Shown: piece by piece, positions 34,988 to 47,799 of the stretch
Layout: every line of letters starts with the position of its first letter
Position numbering within the stretch: position 1 is the first letter of the stretch
Made by a program: the position numbers and the translations under genes
Source: Corbicula japonica
Lineage: Eukaryota > Mollusca > Bivalvia > Venerida > Cyrenidae
Direction of reading: 5' to 3'
Assembly (NCBI GenBank): GCA_038501625.1
Contig: JAZAYU010000008.1
Coordinates: forward strand, 1,550,001-1,614,000
Length of the DNA: 64,000 nt
The notes under the pieces: generated by a model
What the model saw: only the letters and a program-made list of their open reading frames with translations
Told to the model about the DNA's origin: nothing
Database searches by the model: none

Positions 34988-35509
34988 AGGTGTAAGACCT
35001 GTAAATAGACTTCCCTTTATAAACTAAAGTAAACATGACATGTTTCAAAAGGCTGGCAATCATAGCTGGTACCATTTTAATAAGGGCTAACTTACATGCT
35101 TTTAAAGCTAATTGTTTCTACTGTCCATTTCCAGCAAGAAAAGTAGGGGTCGTGTTTCAATTAACAGAGATTTGACACCTTGAAACCGGTGGTCTGTTTT
35201 TTTTCACTTCTGTGTGAACTTCAAACTGTTTTACATATGCCGTCCTAAAACCAGGGCCTTTTTTCATATACTGCATTTCCAAACATAAATTTGCTATCAG
35301 TGTGTCAGTAAAAGCATCTCATTTTCCTAACATGTTCCTTTCAGACCATACTAGCCATTTAATGCCCCCAAAAGGCAAAAACATTGGGACTATTTAGTGT
35401 CAGCCATTGTCTGACTAGCCCGAGTAGGAACATCCGCTGGACTATTTACAAGTAATTAGCCTTTAAGAACGAGACTAGACCTGATCGAGTTGCTCTCCTT
35501 TTTTTACTG

Positions 35510-36715
35510 GATAATATTTCGTTAGAGTAGGTAACTCTATTTAAAAACAAGTAATAGAAATCCGTATGGGTATTAATAGTTATAAATTTGTTGTATACTG
35601 TTACGAAGGAGACTTTATCTTAATTCTTTCAACCGAACATCAAGATGACATTATAACAGCCTTTAACAACTCTAGGTACCTTGATGATTTGTTAAATATA
35701 GATAATAACCATTTTCCTCTTTGGTTAATTAAAAATATCCTAATTAACTCAAGCTTAATAAAGCAAACACTTCAGAGAAGCAAGCAAACTTTCTTGATCT
35801 AAATCTTTCGATTGAAAATGGTTATGTCACTACTAAAATATATTGTTAATTTTCCGTTTTAAGACGGCGATGTTCCTCGTGCAACATCTTACGGGGTTTA
35901 CATCTCAAAGCTTGCTTGCTTTTCTGAAGCTTGTAACACTGTTCAATATTTCAATAAACGTTATCTTTGCAAAACAGAAAAAAAAACTTTTAAAATAGGG
36001 TTGTCGGTACCAAAAATTAAAGAATTTTTTTTTGGAAGTTTATCGCCGACATCCAGATTTAATTCATAAGTACAGGTACAGTTTAAAATCACTATTGCAA
36101 CAAGATTATTCACAGCCAGTTTTTATGGAGACTTAATTTTTAAACTAAAGAAAATAAAAATCAATGCTTATTCTCCACGTTATTCGTCAAAACCATATAC
36201 AAATTCAAAAAGACCGATTACAAACATGATATTCTACAGTGCTCGCCAGGCCTGGTGATTAACCCATCAACAGTTGACCATTCTGCCTCTTTGGTGGCAG
36301 GGGTTTAAGAGTATATAAAGGTTTATAAGGAAAACTTCTTAAAGAACCTAAAAGCTCGATCTGTTTCTTTTACTCCTGTCATCTTGTTCTTGCTTTGATT
36401 CCAGGGGCCCTAGTCTCGGTAAGGTCACTGAGTAACCGCCCTTTTGCTTGACAACGCTGTTAGCTTCTTAAGTTCTATAATTGTTTGTGTGCTTTTGCAT
36501 ACAACATTGTCGAGTTGATGGGTGTGCTGGAGTTACATCTACAAGATAACTTGTACTTGCTTGTGTGTTTACATGAGAACATGTTGGTAAAAGTGTGGGG
36601 CTGGAGCACCATAGAACCCCTGGTTTAAACTCGTTCCAAGGCGGTAACCGATTCTCACTTTCGTTAATTGTTTGTGTCGTTTATTTTGAAACTGATCATT
36701 GTATATTGCAAAAAA
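35510..36715 (+). pseudogene. Second PLE copy, 5'-truncated and decayed
   Basis: It begins just before motif B (the QVIEIRMG-like remnant near 35545), keeps SRYLDDLLNIDNNHFP with YLDD at 35677-35688, then frameshifted FLDLNLSIENGYVTT and the tail QPVFMET-like region, and then the 3' non-coding region (36130-36715). Stops and single-base indels are frequent. It ends near 36715 (CTGATCATTGTA), before the family terminus. Confidence 0.8.
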
Positions 36716-36735
36716 TATTATTTTTACAGTTATTC

Positions 36736-37405
36736 AAGGCCCAATAAACTTGTCAAAACGTTTTTTTTTTCATTGTGAAAATTAATTAACCACGTTGACC
36801 CTTATCAAAAAAAAGTATAAATGACCAAATATTTATGTTCTCAAACAATCCCCAGTCATTGAGACCCGGTCCGAATTAAAACGTCACAGTATTTTTGTAG
36901 CCCACAAAATTACTAACCAATGTTTACAATTACTCGACGAAAAGTTATCGGTTTTTTCCGTGTGTGGGCCGTAAGAACGCAGAACTCGGTGACGTCATTC
37001 ACATAAAAGTTGTAAACACAAAATCATGCAAACATGGAAAGAAAAAGACGAGGAAAAATAGAGATTCTTTAAGTTTTAACTTCATTACAAGGTAAACAAA
37101 GAAAGATGTAAATGTTATACGACCCATCCCGGTAACGGCTTTTAGTGGGGAATACGTCATCAATTTATGCACTTCTGCATAATTAGCGACCGTCGCCTGC
37201 CGAGAGTTGCCGAAAATCAGCTCGGAAAGATTCGCTGTTTGTTTTGTAAACAAGATAAACGATCCGCAAAACATGCTGCAAATCAATAAGATAAATACCC
37301 TTTTCTTATTGTAAGGTTTATTTTTTGTGTTATTATGCATACAGGTGAAATCTAAAATGTTTAGGTTAATAAAAAATATGCTGTTTGACAAGTTTATTGG
37401 GCCTT
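36736..37405. mobile_element. Inverted-repeat element of about 670 bp between two PLE fragments
   Basis: Left end AAGGCCCAATAAACTTGTCA and right end TGACAAGTTTATTGGGCCTT are reverse complements over 20 bases, extending to about 25 with two mismatches. The interior holds a TGACGTCA site (36990-36997) and a minus-strand open frame of 171 codons (36999-37514) that I do not recognise and which extends past the element edge. It lies between a plus-strand and a minus-strand PLE fragment. Confidence 0.6.
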
Positions 37406-37519
37406 TAAAATGCAGTAACTTTTTTGGTAACAAATTAAAGGACGTGGAAAGATCATTATTACGTAAACTCGGATTTTGTATATATTGGTATCCGCGATTA
37501 TTTATAACTTGCAAATTTG

Positions 37520-37930
<411 letters not shown>

Positions 37931-37987
37931 AGGAGTTCGTTAGGAACAAATGATGGAAAATAGTTATTATATATATTAAGCAGATTG

Positions 37988-37997
37988 TCAAGATATT
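37988..37997 (+). repeat. Target-site duplication of the LINE, left
   Basis: TCAAGATATT, identical to 41255-41264, immediately flanks the retrotransposon insertion. Confidence 0.85.
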
Positions 37998-40900
37998 TAT
38001 AATAATAATAATAATAATAATAAATTCTTTATTTATAGATGGTAACTCTTAAGTTTTGTACAAAGTAAAACAACAATAATACAAATCTTATTTTCAAGAG
38101 GCCATCAAAAATATTATAACTACACACATACACACAAAATTAAAATGAAGAAAAAAAATAAATAAAGATGAACAATACAAAATCAAATATGTTAATTGGG
38201 CAATATTTTGAGAAGGCAAAACATTATAATGTAATACATTACACATACTCAAGAGTAGAAAAAAAAAAAAGCAACGACAAGTCATTGAGCAGTTACCAGT
38301 TTGTGTATATATCTAGATACATTTTAAGGATTTATTGTCAATAAATGATGTTTGTATGATTTTTTGAATAAATTCAGGGAGAATGAATTTTTAATGGAAA
38401 AAGGAATTTCATTCCAGATAATCATACCAGAGTAACTAAATGTCTTTTTCATAAAGTCTGTGTTCAGCTTTGGATGGACAAGACATTGCATTGAGTTAGA
38501 CCGAAGATTGTAGGAAGTATTTTGTGTAATTTCTATGAGATCGTGTAAATATTGTGGGGCTAAGTCGTGGAGGGTTTTATAAACAAGAGAGGCTGTGTGA
38601 TATTTGATACGGTCATTAAATGATAACCACTTCAGTTCACTAAAAAGTTCTGTATTAGTTGATGAATCTGATTTACCGAGCACTAATTTGGCAAAACGTC
38701 TTTGGAAGCTATTAATCCGATCTTTGTTGGTTTTTGAACATTGTCCCCACGAGATAACTCCATAATCAAGAATCGGTAGTACATACGCATTATAGTAAAT
38801 TTTCTTTGTTTCAAATGTAAGGTACTTTGATATTCTATTAAACAGATATAGCTTTGAATTTAATTTACTGCAAATTTTATCTATCTGCACTTGCCATTTT
38901 ATTGAATCATCAACATTAATGCCTAAAATATTTTGATAATGTACATTCTCAAGCTGAGTTTGATTTAAAGTAATTACTAGAGAGTCTGAGCTCTTTAACC
39001 TGTTTTTCGTTCCCAGTAGCATGCAAGTTGACTTTAATGGGTTTAGTGACATATTGTTATTTTTACACCACTTGTCTATATTATCAATGTCATTTTGAAG
39101 TCGTGATTGTATTTCATTTATGTTAGAAGAGGATGTGTGCAAAGTAGAATCGTCAGCATACATGTCAACGTTACATGATTCTAGTGTCATTGGAAGATCA
39201 TTGATGTAGATTAAGAAAAGAAGGGGCCCAAGGATAGAGCCTTGAGGGACACCAGTCTTGATGCAAAGTTTATCGGACTGTATGTTGTTTACTTTAATAA
39301 ATTGTTTTCTATTTTGCAAATAAGAAGAGAACCAATCTATTGATTTTCTGTCAAAGTGGTAAAGCTTTAATTTATGTAAAAGGATTTTATGATCGACCAT
39401 GTCAAACGCTTTGCTTAAATCAAGAAAAACGCTACCTACTAGATTCCCTTTGTCAATAGCTGATAACCAATTATCTATTAAATATGTAAGAGCAGTTTGA
39501 CAGGAGTAGGATTTCCGAAAGCCAGATTGGGTTTTATGTAAAATGTTCGTTTTTCTAAAATAGTCATGCATTTGGTTAGCAACGTGTCTTTCAAAAATTT
39601 TGGATATAGTATTTAATATGGATATAGGACGGTAGTTGTTTGGATCATCTGTTAGACCCTTCTTAAAGAATGGGAGAACATAAGCTTCTTTAAGTTGGTC
39701 AGGATATTCTCCTTTGCTAATGCTATTGTTTATTATATCTGCAATTGTAGGTGTAATGTAATCACAGCAAAGCTTGAGAATGTAAGGTCCTATGCCATCA
39801 GGTCCGACAGATTTTTTAGTATTTAATCCATCAATCAATTTCTTAACTTCAAATGGCGTAATAAAATTTAATGAAAATGTTTTAAACCCTAGTTTTTGGT
39901 TTAAAAATAACCCAAGATCATTAAACGCGTTGAAGTCTGTTTGAGTGAGTTTCACATTTGAAGCAATGTTGATAAAATGATGATTTAAAGCATTAGCAAT
40001 ATGGTTTGTATCTGTAAGCAATTCACCTTTATACAATAATCTAGTTGGCAATGAATATGGCGTCCTGTCTTCGCCATAAGAAACTGCTTTAATATGTTTC
40101 CATAATACCTTTGAGTCTGTTTTGTTTTGAACCGCATGGGAATAATAGTTTATTTTAGCTTTAGAAATAAGCTGTGTTACTTTATTTCGCCATATTGCAT
40201 AGTTTAACCAGTCGCCTTGATGATGGCACTTATCCCTTATTTTCCTAGCATTTTTTATTTCTTCATTATACCATTCAGGTTGGTGTATCCGTTTTATACG
40301 TTTAATTTTAATAGGAGCATGTTTGTTAAGCGAATACTCTAATATATTATAAAGAACTTGTAGCGCAAGTGTTGGTTGGGTTATCGATATTATTGATTCT
40401 ATGTCAGAATGTAAAATGTCGTTAACAAAAAGCTTTTCATTGAATTTAGTAAATGATCTGTATTTTATAGTTTTATGTTTATCTTCATAGACCTTTTGAT
40501 GTTTATTGATTTTTCTGGTAAAACATACCGGATAATGATCACTTAAACTTATTTTGGGCACAGAAACTTCAATAATATTTTCAGGGTGGGTCGTATAGAT
40601 ATGATCAATCAATGAGCAGCTTTTCTTAGTTACCCTGGTATGGTTCTTAACTACTTGAGATAATCCTAAACAAGAGATAGTAGATGACCAGTTACGATTG
40701 ATATTACCATAATTCGAAACAAGATTAAAGTTAAAATCACCAAGACAATATATTTCCTGAAAGTTTTCAAATAACTTATTGAAATTTTGATCAAACAAAT
40801 CTATCCAATTTTGCAAGGAACTTGGTGGTCTGTATACAAAGTTAACAATAAACGATTTACATTTAGGCAAACATACTTCAATAACTATGGATTCTAAACT

Positions 40901-41254
40901 CATACTTTCAAGATCTAGTCTGCGGCGATACTGTACATTATCCTTTATATATACTATTAAACCACCGCCATGTCTAAAAGACCTATCTTTTCGTTCTATT
41001 TTATATCCATTAATTCGAAGCTCATCGTTACAAATATTATTTGATAAGAAACTTTCACACAGACCTATGATGTTAAGAGGATCATCTATTAACATTATTT
41101 TGATTTCATCAAGTTTCGTTAAAATTCCTTGAACGTTTAAAGAACCTACTCTAAAACCTCTCCTGGTAAGTCCGAATAAATTTTCAATTACAATATCTGT
41201 TTTTACACTGTTTTTATCAGTATTATTTTTATGTTGTTGAAGATATTCAATATT
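37998..41254 (-). mobile_element. Young 5'-truncated non-LTR retrotransposon
   Basis: An insertion of about 3.26 kb on the minus strand, bounded by a perfect 10-bp target-site duplication. Its 3' end is an (ATT)n tail (seen as AAT repeats at about 38000-38022) next to an AATAAA signal on the minus strand. The 5' junction falls inside the endonuclease region, so the promoter and any first ORF are missing. The reading frame is open right up to the junction. Domain order and motifs indicate the Jockey/CR1/L2-like group of non-LTR elements. Confidence 0.92.
38324..41095 (-). CDS. LINE ORF2: endonuclease and reverse transcriptase (5'-truncated)
   Basis: 923 codons from the first ATG. The frame continues upstream without a stop to the insertion edge (about 41254), adding residues that include GFRVGSLNVQGI and KLDEIKI, the true start of the endonuclease fold. 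The apurinic-type endonuclease spans about residues 1-190 with E14, YRPP (88-91), GDFN (119-122), D164 and SDH (185-187). The reverse transcriptase covers about 420-720 with GPDGIGP, NNYRPIS, FLDLSKAFD, TGVPQGSILGP and YADD (646-649). A thumb region with LPILDYG and a long C-terminal domain follow. It would nick target DNA and copy its own RNA. Without a promoter this copy is probably silent, unless read through from outside. No zinc knuckle was seen at the C-terminus. Confidence 0.95.
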   Translation of the reverse strand: MLIDDPLNIIGLCESFLSNNICNDELRINGYKIERKDRSFRHGGGLIVYIKDNVQYRRRLDLESMSLESIVIEVCLPKCKSFIVNFVYRPPSSLQNWIDLFDQNFNKLFENFQEIYCLGDFNFNLVSNYGNINRNWSSTISCLGLSQVVKNHTRVTKKSCSLIDHIYTTHPENIIEVSVPKISLSDHYPVCFTRKINKHQKVYEDKHKTIKYRSFTKFNEKLFVNDILHSDIESIISITQPTLALQVLYNILEYSLNKHAPIKIKRIKRIHQPEWYNEEIKNARKIRDKCHHQGDWLNYAIWRNKVTQLISKAKINYYSHAVQNKTDSKVLWKHIKAVSYGEDRTPYSLPTRLLYKGELLTDTNHIANALNHHFINIASNVKLTQTDFNAFNDLGLFLNQKLGFKTFSLNFITPFEVKKLIDGLNTKKSVGPDGIGPYILKLCCDYITPTIADIINNSISKGEYPDQLKEAYVLPFFKKGLTDDPNNYRPISILNTISKIFERHVANQMHDYFRKTNILHKTQSGFRKSYSCQTALTYLIDNWLSAIDKGNLVGSVFLDLSKAFDMVDHKILLHKLKLYHFDRKSIDWFSSYLQNRKQFIKVNNIQSDKLCIKTGVPQGSILGPLLFLIYINDLPMTLESCNVDMYADDSTLHTSSSNINEIQSRLQNDIDNIDKWCKNNNMSLNPLKSTCMLLGTKNRLKSSDSLVITLNQTQLENVHYQNILGINVDDSIKWQVQIDKICSKLNSKLYLFNRISKYLTFETKKIYYNAYVLPILDYGVISWGQCSKTNKDRINSFQRRFAKLVLGKSDSSTNTELFSELKWLSFNDRIKYHTASLVYKTLHDLAPQYLHDLIEITQNTSYNLRSNSMQCLVHPKLNTDFMKKTFSYSGMIIWNEIPFSIKNSFSLNLFKKSYKHHLLTINP

Positions 41255-41264
41255 TCAAGATATT
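41255..41264 (+). repeat. Target-site duplication of the LINE, right
   Basis: TCAAGATATT, matching 37988-37997. On the minus strand its last bases give the TGA that closes the upstream side of the LINE frame. Confidence 0.85.
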
Positions 41265-43439
41265 GTTAAAGGCTGTAATATTTTCATCATTCTATAAAAT
41301 AGGTGATAATGCTGTTTTTGATTTCGCGATAACCTGGGAACATAATGATATCAACTTTGAAAAAAAAATTGTCCATAGTTAATTTTATTTGCCTGTGACA
41401 TGTCTGTTTAGTTGTCAATGACGTACACGTGATGATATGTGTATACTTTGTCAATATGGCAACAAAGCTTGACCCTAGGCATCAGAATGAATATAATGCA
41501 TTGGGATAGTTTCCTTGACATAACTCGTTAATAATATTAGAGTTTTTGTTAAATATTCCTCATTTATCATTTTTAATTCATAAATTTCATATACTGCTCC
41601 TTAAGTCCCGATCGCGCATTGCCCGTCACGATAAAATTTTGAAACAAAGCACCTTTACAAAGTCGATATAAAACGTGAATATATTATTTACAAGGGTTTT
41701 ATGACTTATTTTGATCTGTTGATGCACTAGGTATGAAGAAGATTTTCACTTAAAAGAATTCACAAATGAGTTTCCGTTGGTCACTCTTTAGTTTCCAGAG
41801 AATGATGGAATGTGCTGTCCGCTGACACATTCTTAATACGCGGATACCTTGGTTACACAACCTAAATAGAAACCCCAAGAGAAAGTAAGTTGATGTAGGC
41901 TGATGTATATTTTAATTTAACTTTAAATACCGGTACTTCAGTTACATAAACTTTAACACAATTTATAGATTTTTATCTGTTCGAGATATATAATTTTTAA
42001 GAATGAACAAATGATTACCAGTCTTTAAATCAATTAATGTACTAAGAAGTAAGGAACGGTTTAACACGGAGACTGGGCGACAGCAGGACGTTTTACGGCT
42101 TCCTTTCCACACCTTCATGTTGTTGTAAATAAAATGCAAATTCATCAAAAGGTATCATTATCGTAAAAGGTGCGGAGAGAAGCCTTAGCTGTAGAAGTGT
42201 TTCTCATAGAAGCTGATTAAGACAGTGATTACATGAGTTACTGCCGTTTTTATACTAAGTCAAGAAAAAAACGTTGTTAGTCGTCTGGTTTCTGATTCGA
42301 ATAAACTATGTTTAAAGTACATGATATTTCTCAGTTCTTCTTCAAAACACGTGAATACATGCTTGTTTGTACTTTCCGGACGTGGGACTTAATTAATAGA
42401 GTTTTTACATCGCGCTCAGCTATTACCGAAATCGTTAATGCTCCTTGTGGCCAATACCTAGTAAACGCGGCAAATTAAAAAAAATTAAATTGTAACGTGC
42501 AAGCGAATACATTATATTGCTTTTTGTCAGGAAATCACAAAAATAATGGTTTTATTTTACACCAAGGCTTTTGAAATACTTATGGGATACACATACAATA
42601 ACTCGCTGACGCTGTTTTAGTAGTGTCCAATGTTTTATCGCTTTGGACTTCTAACAACCTTTCAAATTACCTGGGTACTACTGATGTTGAGCATGATGTT
42701 TTCGATTTTTTTTACATTTAGTAATGGTATGTTTGTGCTCTCTGGCTTTGAAGCGACATGATTCAAAGATACGAAGTTTATGTGTGCTACTACCTTCTTT
42801 GTTTAATTTCAATCAACTGGCGAGAAAGAAGATATGATTTCACTGTGGTTTTATAATTGTCAGATTTTCTTAGATTTTGGATACCGCATAACTTTATTTT
42901 TAGCCATTTATTGAAACAATTCAAACGTTAAATACTGGAAATATTAGAAGTGATTGCGGATTAGATTTTTTTGGCGAATAGGTGACTTTTTAAAGATCAT
43001 TTTCCTAACAAATAAGAACACAGTGAATGTTTGGTTTAATCTCAAAAATGATGAAGGCTTTCAAGACGGAAAATGTTAAGAGTAGCCAAGTACAGACATA
43101 TTCACTACGACCAGTAGAGATGCAAAACTGGTGTAGTTGGAGAGGGAAAGAATAGTTTTCGTAGAAGTCATTTCCTTGTAATATTACTGATAACAGTTTT
43201 GAATGTAACCAATGATTGACATGTAACAGCCACCAAACTAGATTACTGTTATAAAATCAAAAAATAGTAAAAAGAAGCCACATTTAATTACAGACTTCTT
43301 CATGTAGACCTGTAGATGGAAAACTGTTGTAGTTGGAGAAATAGGTTATTGTACGTTAAATCTAGATACAACAAAAATGAATTTCTCATTTTTGTAATAA
43401 GAGCCTGCCATCTAATTTAACATTTGTTAAGTGCTATAT
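41265..43439. other. Unassigned intergenic DNA
   Basis: No gene was recognised. A short pair of related sequences (TGGTGTAGTTGGAGAG near 43130 and TGTTGTAGTTGGAGAA near 43328) is the only repetition noticed. Confidence 0.35.
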
Positions 43440-43447
43440 CATCATCA

Positions 43448-43502
<55 letters not shown>
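43440..43502. repeat. (ATT)n microsatellite
   Basis: Begins ATCATCATC and continues as about 17 ATT units. Confidence 0.97.
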
Positions 43503-43504
<2 letters not shown>

Positions 43505-45497
43505 GATGAAATGTTTTTGCTAGAACACAATCATAGCTTACTCTAAGAACAGAACTACTTCAGAAGGATTTGCAGTTTTAACAGATCGGAAAAGCTCGCT
43601 GTTTTTCTCTATCAAAGGTAGTTTACAATTTGTTGGACACACGAATTTTAAAATGAGTATTTACTTCGCGAGGGGCATACTTCCGTGACAACGACATGAC
43701 TTAAACTAACGCATAGTTTATTTATCAATTTCTGGCCTATTCTGAACATTCGTGATTTTTTTTTTCATGTATTGCGACTACATGAATTTTAAAGTGCAGA
43801 TAATGTATAACTGTAATTACGTTTAAAAAGGTGCATTCGTGTAAGTAACGTATTTCTTCGTCATTTAATGTTTCTTTGAATTCCGATCCTATGAGATGTT
43901 CACGTTATGTAGTGTTTAGATAAGGTACACGTTTCAATTATTCAATTGTACGCAGTATGTCGTTCACGTATTTGAGAATGCAGCTTCCAACTTATAAATC
44001 AAGATTTCATGGGGCGAAAATAATAAAAATTAATAAACCCGAGAAATGGTTACTATAAAACAAACTGCTCCAGTTTCTTTGCTTGTTTCGAAATAAATTC
44101 GCACAAAAAGCAAAAAGTCATGTCAAACACAAGATGTTGGTGGTTTCTTCTCTTCTTTTTGGCTTGCTGTGTTGTCAGGCTTTGTCTTCTGGAAATTGCA
44201 ATTCCTAATATGCATACCATGTCCTTAAAACGTGACTTTAACAATCATTTTAACAACTTTTTGGGGGATATACAAAATATTTATTTGTTTAGATATTAAT
44301 AATATTTTGTCTTAAAGGCATTCATGAGTTCTTTGAAAAAGCACAAGTGTCACCTCATTACGCGTACTTAAAACTGATAACTGTGCTATGAGCTTTTACG
44401 CGTACTGGACATTGTGATCACTTATCATTTTTGCCTTGTCACCAAACTGATAAATACATTATTCAGTTTTAATTGGCATATAACATGCGTCTTCACTTAC
44501 GTATTACAAATTTCTTAATAGGTATAACCAAACTATTTGTAAAAAACAAATGAATAAAGACATTCATGGAAACGTAAAACTGACGTTTGCTGATTAATTA
44601 CAAGTCATTACATTTACAGTAATATTGCAAATACTTGATTATGCCTACTGTCTTTTTGTAATTAAACATGTTATGAAGGTGAATAAATTATTGTAAGAAT
44701 ACTACTTAAACAATGTTATTTAACCACAAAAATGCGAGCTGTAATTTAAAGGTGTCTGGTCAAATATGAGAAGAAAACGAAAATAAAACACATCTTCGAA
44801 TATCAAAATTTATAATACAATAAAACCTGTAAAGAAACTAAATGAGATGTATTATTTTTAAACAGTCAACTTACAGTAAATATATTTGAATTCAAAGTTG
44901 TTTTAGCGTAACAAACGTAGATACAAACTCACAACTCATCCTTAAATGTACTGATTTGTCAAAATTTAGCTCAGGACTGTTCAGTAATTGATAGACATTA
45001 TATAGAAGTACAATGAACATTAACCACATCTAACACATCTAAGACATTGGCAGCTTTATCATGCTTTTCTTGGTATGTAGGTGAATTTATTAATTGAGAA
45101 TAAAAGCCGGTCACGTTCGTTGAAACCCTGTATACAACTAACAATTTTCGAGATATTCTACGGCATTATAATTGGTAAACTTGAACGTACCTGTATACAA
45201 TTCCGGATATGATTATCATTGCTCGTTTACTTTTGCTGCGTTGATAGGTGGTTTCCGTAGACCAAACCCAGCGTTTGCGAGTGCTATGTCACTGTTGTGG
45301 AATTAGCAAAACGCCAAATATATGAAGACAAAAGAAATGTGCATACATCACGAAAAGGCAGCAACCCAAGAACGTACCTAGCTCATCATTGACTGATAGT
45401 CCAACCGATTGCTCTTATGACAGTTCTTTTATTTTGTCTATATTTGCGTCATTGATAATAATTTTAATTGCAATAACTTCCAGTTACATGTAACTAA
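43503..45497. other. Unassigned intergenic DNA with a small PLE terminus relic
   Basis: No gene was recognised. At about 44160-44222 the words TCTTCTGGAAATTGCAATTC and CTAATATGCAT resemble the extreme 3' end of the PLE family. Confidence 0.35.
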
Positions 45498-45640
45498 ATA
45501 TGGGGCTAGACGGCGTGGGCAGTTATATGCATTCATTACTGCCCATGAACATGCTCAATCAAACCGAGCCTGCGATAGTTTCATATTTATCGTGTTCGGT
45601 GGCTTTCAAAGTTCTCTTATCATCTATTTGCTTAAAAAAG
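45498..45640 (-). repeat. Interspersed repeat R1 fragment
   Basis: Minus-strand match to the first about 140 bp of R1: GGGGCTAGACGGCGTGGGCA, ATTACTGCCCATGAACA, GCTCAATCAAACCGAGCCTG and CGTGTTCGGTGGCTTTCAAA. Well conserved. Confidence 0.75.
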
Positions 45641-46335
45641 TTACGTCCTGTTCTGTTTTTTTTTCTTGTTTGTGTGATGTCAATATACTCTTCTACACGT
45701 ATTTCTGGTCTTTGCAAGGAGGCTGCTTAAGAGAAGCATACATCTCCTACTAATTGAAAAATAGATGAAAAAACATACGCATCATGTAACTTATTTCTTT
45801 TGTTAACTTTTCGGGTAGTCAGAAATTTGTTAAATATAGTGATACCTAGGAGTTTTTCTTTTCGACAATAAACTGTATCTTCAATTGTACCAAAATGTAA
45901 GCAAAGTGACAAGTTGTTTACGTTTCATGTTTAGAATTTAGCACGACACCTTATGTATAAATTATTGTGATAATCAAAATGCCCATCCATTCCAAAAAAT
46001 GGTTAATAAAAAAGTTGCTTTGGGAAATTAATAAACATTGCATTTTCCCACTTGCTCTCTATCCTTGAATCATTTTCATTCTCACTCAGTTCATTTAAGC
46101 ACCATAAAATACTAAATGAAGGAAATGCACATTGTATAAATATTTGTATTGATTGAGCACTCAATTTGTGAGAACAGATTTTTGAAGTAATTGTGAATTT
46201 TGTTCACAGGTAATACCACGAGTATGTTGCATCGCAGCCCCTTCTCGATTTCCCTTTTTAAATTTATTTAATGAAAAATGTAGGTTACATTTGTTGTGAG
46301 GGTTCTTGTTCAAAATTGTCTTTCTTTCTTCCTTG
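45641..46335. other. Unassigned intergenic DNA
   Basis: Nothing recognised. Confidence 0.3.
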
Positions 46336-46369
46336 ACTCTCTCTCTCTCCCTCTCTCGCTCTCTCGCTC

Positions 46370-46428
<59 letters not shown>
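46336..46428. repeat. (CT)n microsatellite
   Basis: CT dinucleotide run with CG interruptions. The Ser/Leu frame over it is an artefact. Confidence 0.97.
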
Positions 46429-46431
<3 letters not shown>

Positions 46432-47799
46432 CTCAGTTTTAGTTATTATAGTTATTTTCTGTCTGTGTGTGAAGGATTTGATATTTGATATTAAATGCAG
46501 TTGTCTTTGATGGCAGCATGTAAGGAGCGGTGTATTAGCTATTCTAGGATATAAATCTTGGATTTTATGACTTATAATATTGCGTTACATGTCGTATGTG
46601 GTTACCATAAGTCATGACTAGGCTTCAAACTAATTTTATGAATCATTAAAACGGTTGACTGAGTTTTCATCCCGATGACCAATCAACCATGAGATGTCGA
46701 TCTTCTCTGCTCTGTTTTTAACGAAAAAACGTCTTTTTAACATTTGTAAAATTGATTAGAAATTTTGACATCTTTTGTTTATACCGTAATGGAATGTAAA
46801 TTTCTGTGAACGACGTCTAGACCAAAGTTGAGCACAACCCAGTATCAAACTTGGGCGTAACAAAACCAAACAGAATTTTAAGAGGAAATCTGTGAAGACG
46901 TATTGTATTGCTTCCAGCATAGGAATGGTCATTTGAAACTTATACTTTGCACCGAGGGTTGAAAATTATTTTCACGTTTGCAACAGCCTGCTGTTTACCA
47001 GTGTTATATATAGCATTTAATTAAGTGAATTGAAAACTTAAAAAAATATCCGACGAAAGAATTTTACAGTGCATTATCATAGACAAATAAACAGTTTAGA
47101 TGCACATAAAATTAACTAAATACATCCGATATAGAATGGAAGTATTATATATTGAACAAAAATAAAAAGTATCAACTTTTTATGCTTATATTCTTATTAA
47201 CATATTTTCATTTAATCAGGTACACTTTGAATGGTGTTTAATTGGTTAATCTCAGTTGTTTTTAATTTCAATTGTTCATAAACATAATCTTCCACACCAA
47301 GACCTAAGCAACGGCCAGTCGAATAACAATTAATAAAGGATTACAAAACACTACATATTCAATTTAAAGGGAGGTAATTGGAAATGGTTGGACTTTCTAG
47401 CGTAGTTTTTCGAGGACTACTTGTTTTATTGATGAATGTTTTGTGATTTTATTTATCACAAGAGGTGGAAAGATTGATTTAATTCAAATTAATGTGAATA
47501 CTTCAAAGAATCAATGACTTTCCTGGAACCCTCATTACAACAAAGGGAAAGATAACTAAGTTGTGGCTGCAGATTTTCAAGAACACTTTTTCTCTTTGCA
47601 ATGATAACAGAAATGCAAAGTTGTCCACATACAGAATTCTAAGTTTTCGTTTTCAAATTTTACAAAATTAGATAGGAAAGTGGATACTTTTTATTTTTGT
47701 TGAGTATATATTAGCGCAACAATAAATGTTTTAATGAGATGAAAGTAAACCCGGTCTGTGAGTGTGGTTTCAGCGTAGTTGATAATTTTGAATGATATT
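46429..47799. other. Unassigned intergenic DNA
   Basis: Mostly featureless. A short R1-like stretch (GGGCGTAACAAAACCAAACA) occurs near 46850. Confidence 0.3.

Noticed and set aside
36999..37514. 171-codon minus frame as a host gene
   Set aside because: It crosses the edge of an inverted-repeat element and decayed PLE sequence, with no motif. Kept only as a low-interest observation.
40887..41132. Plus-strand 81-codon frame
   Set aside because: Antisense shadow of the LINE endonuclease.
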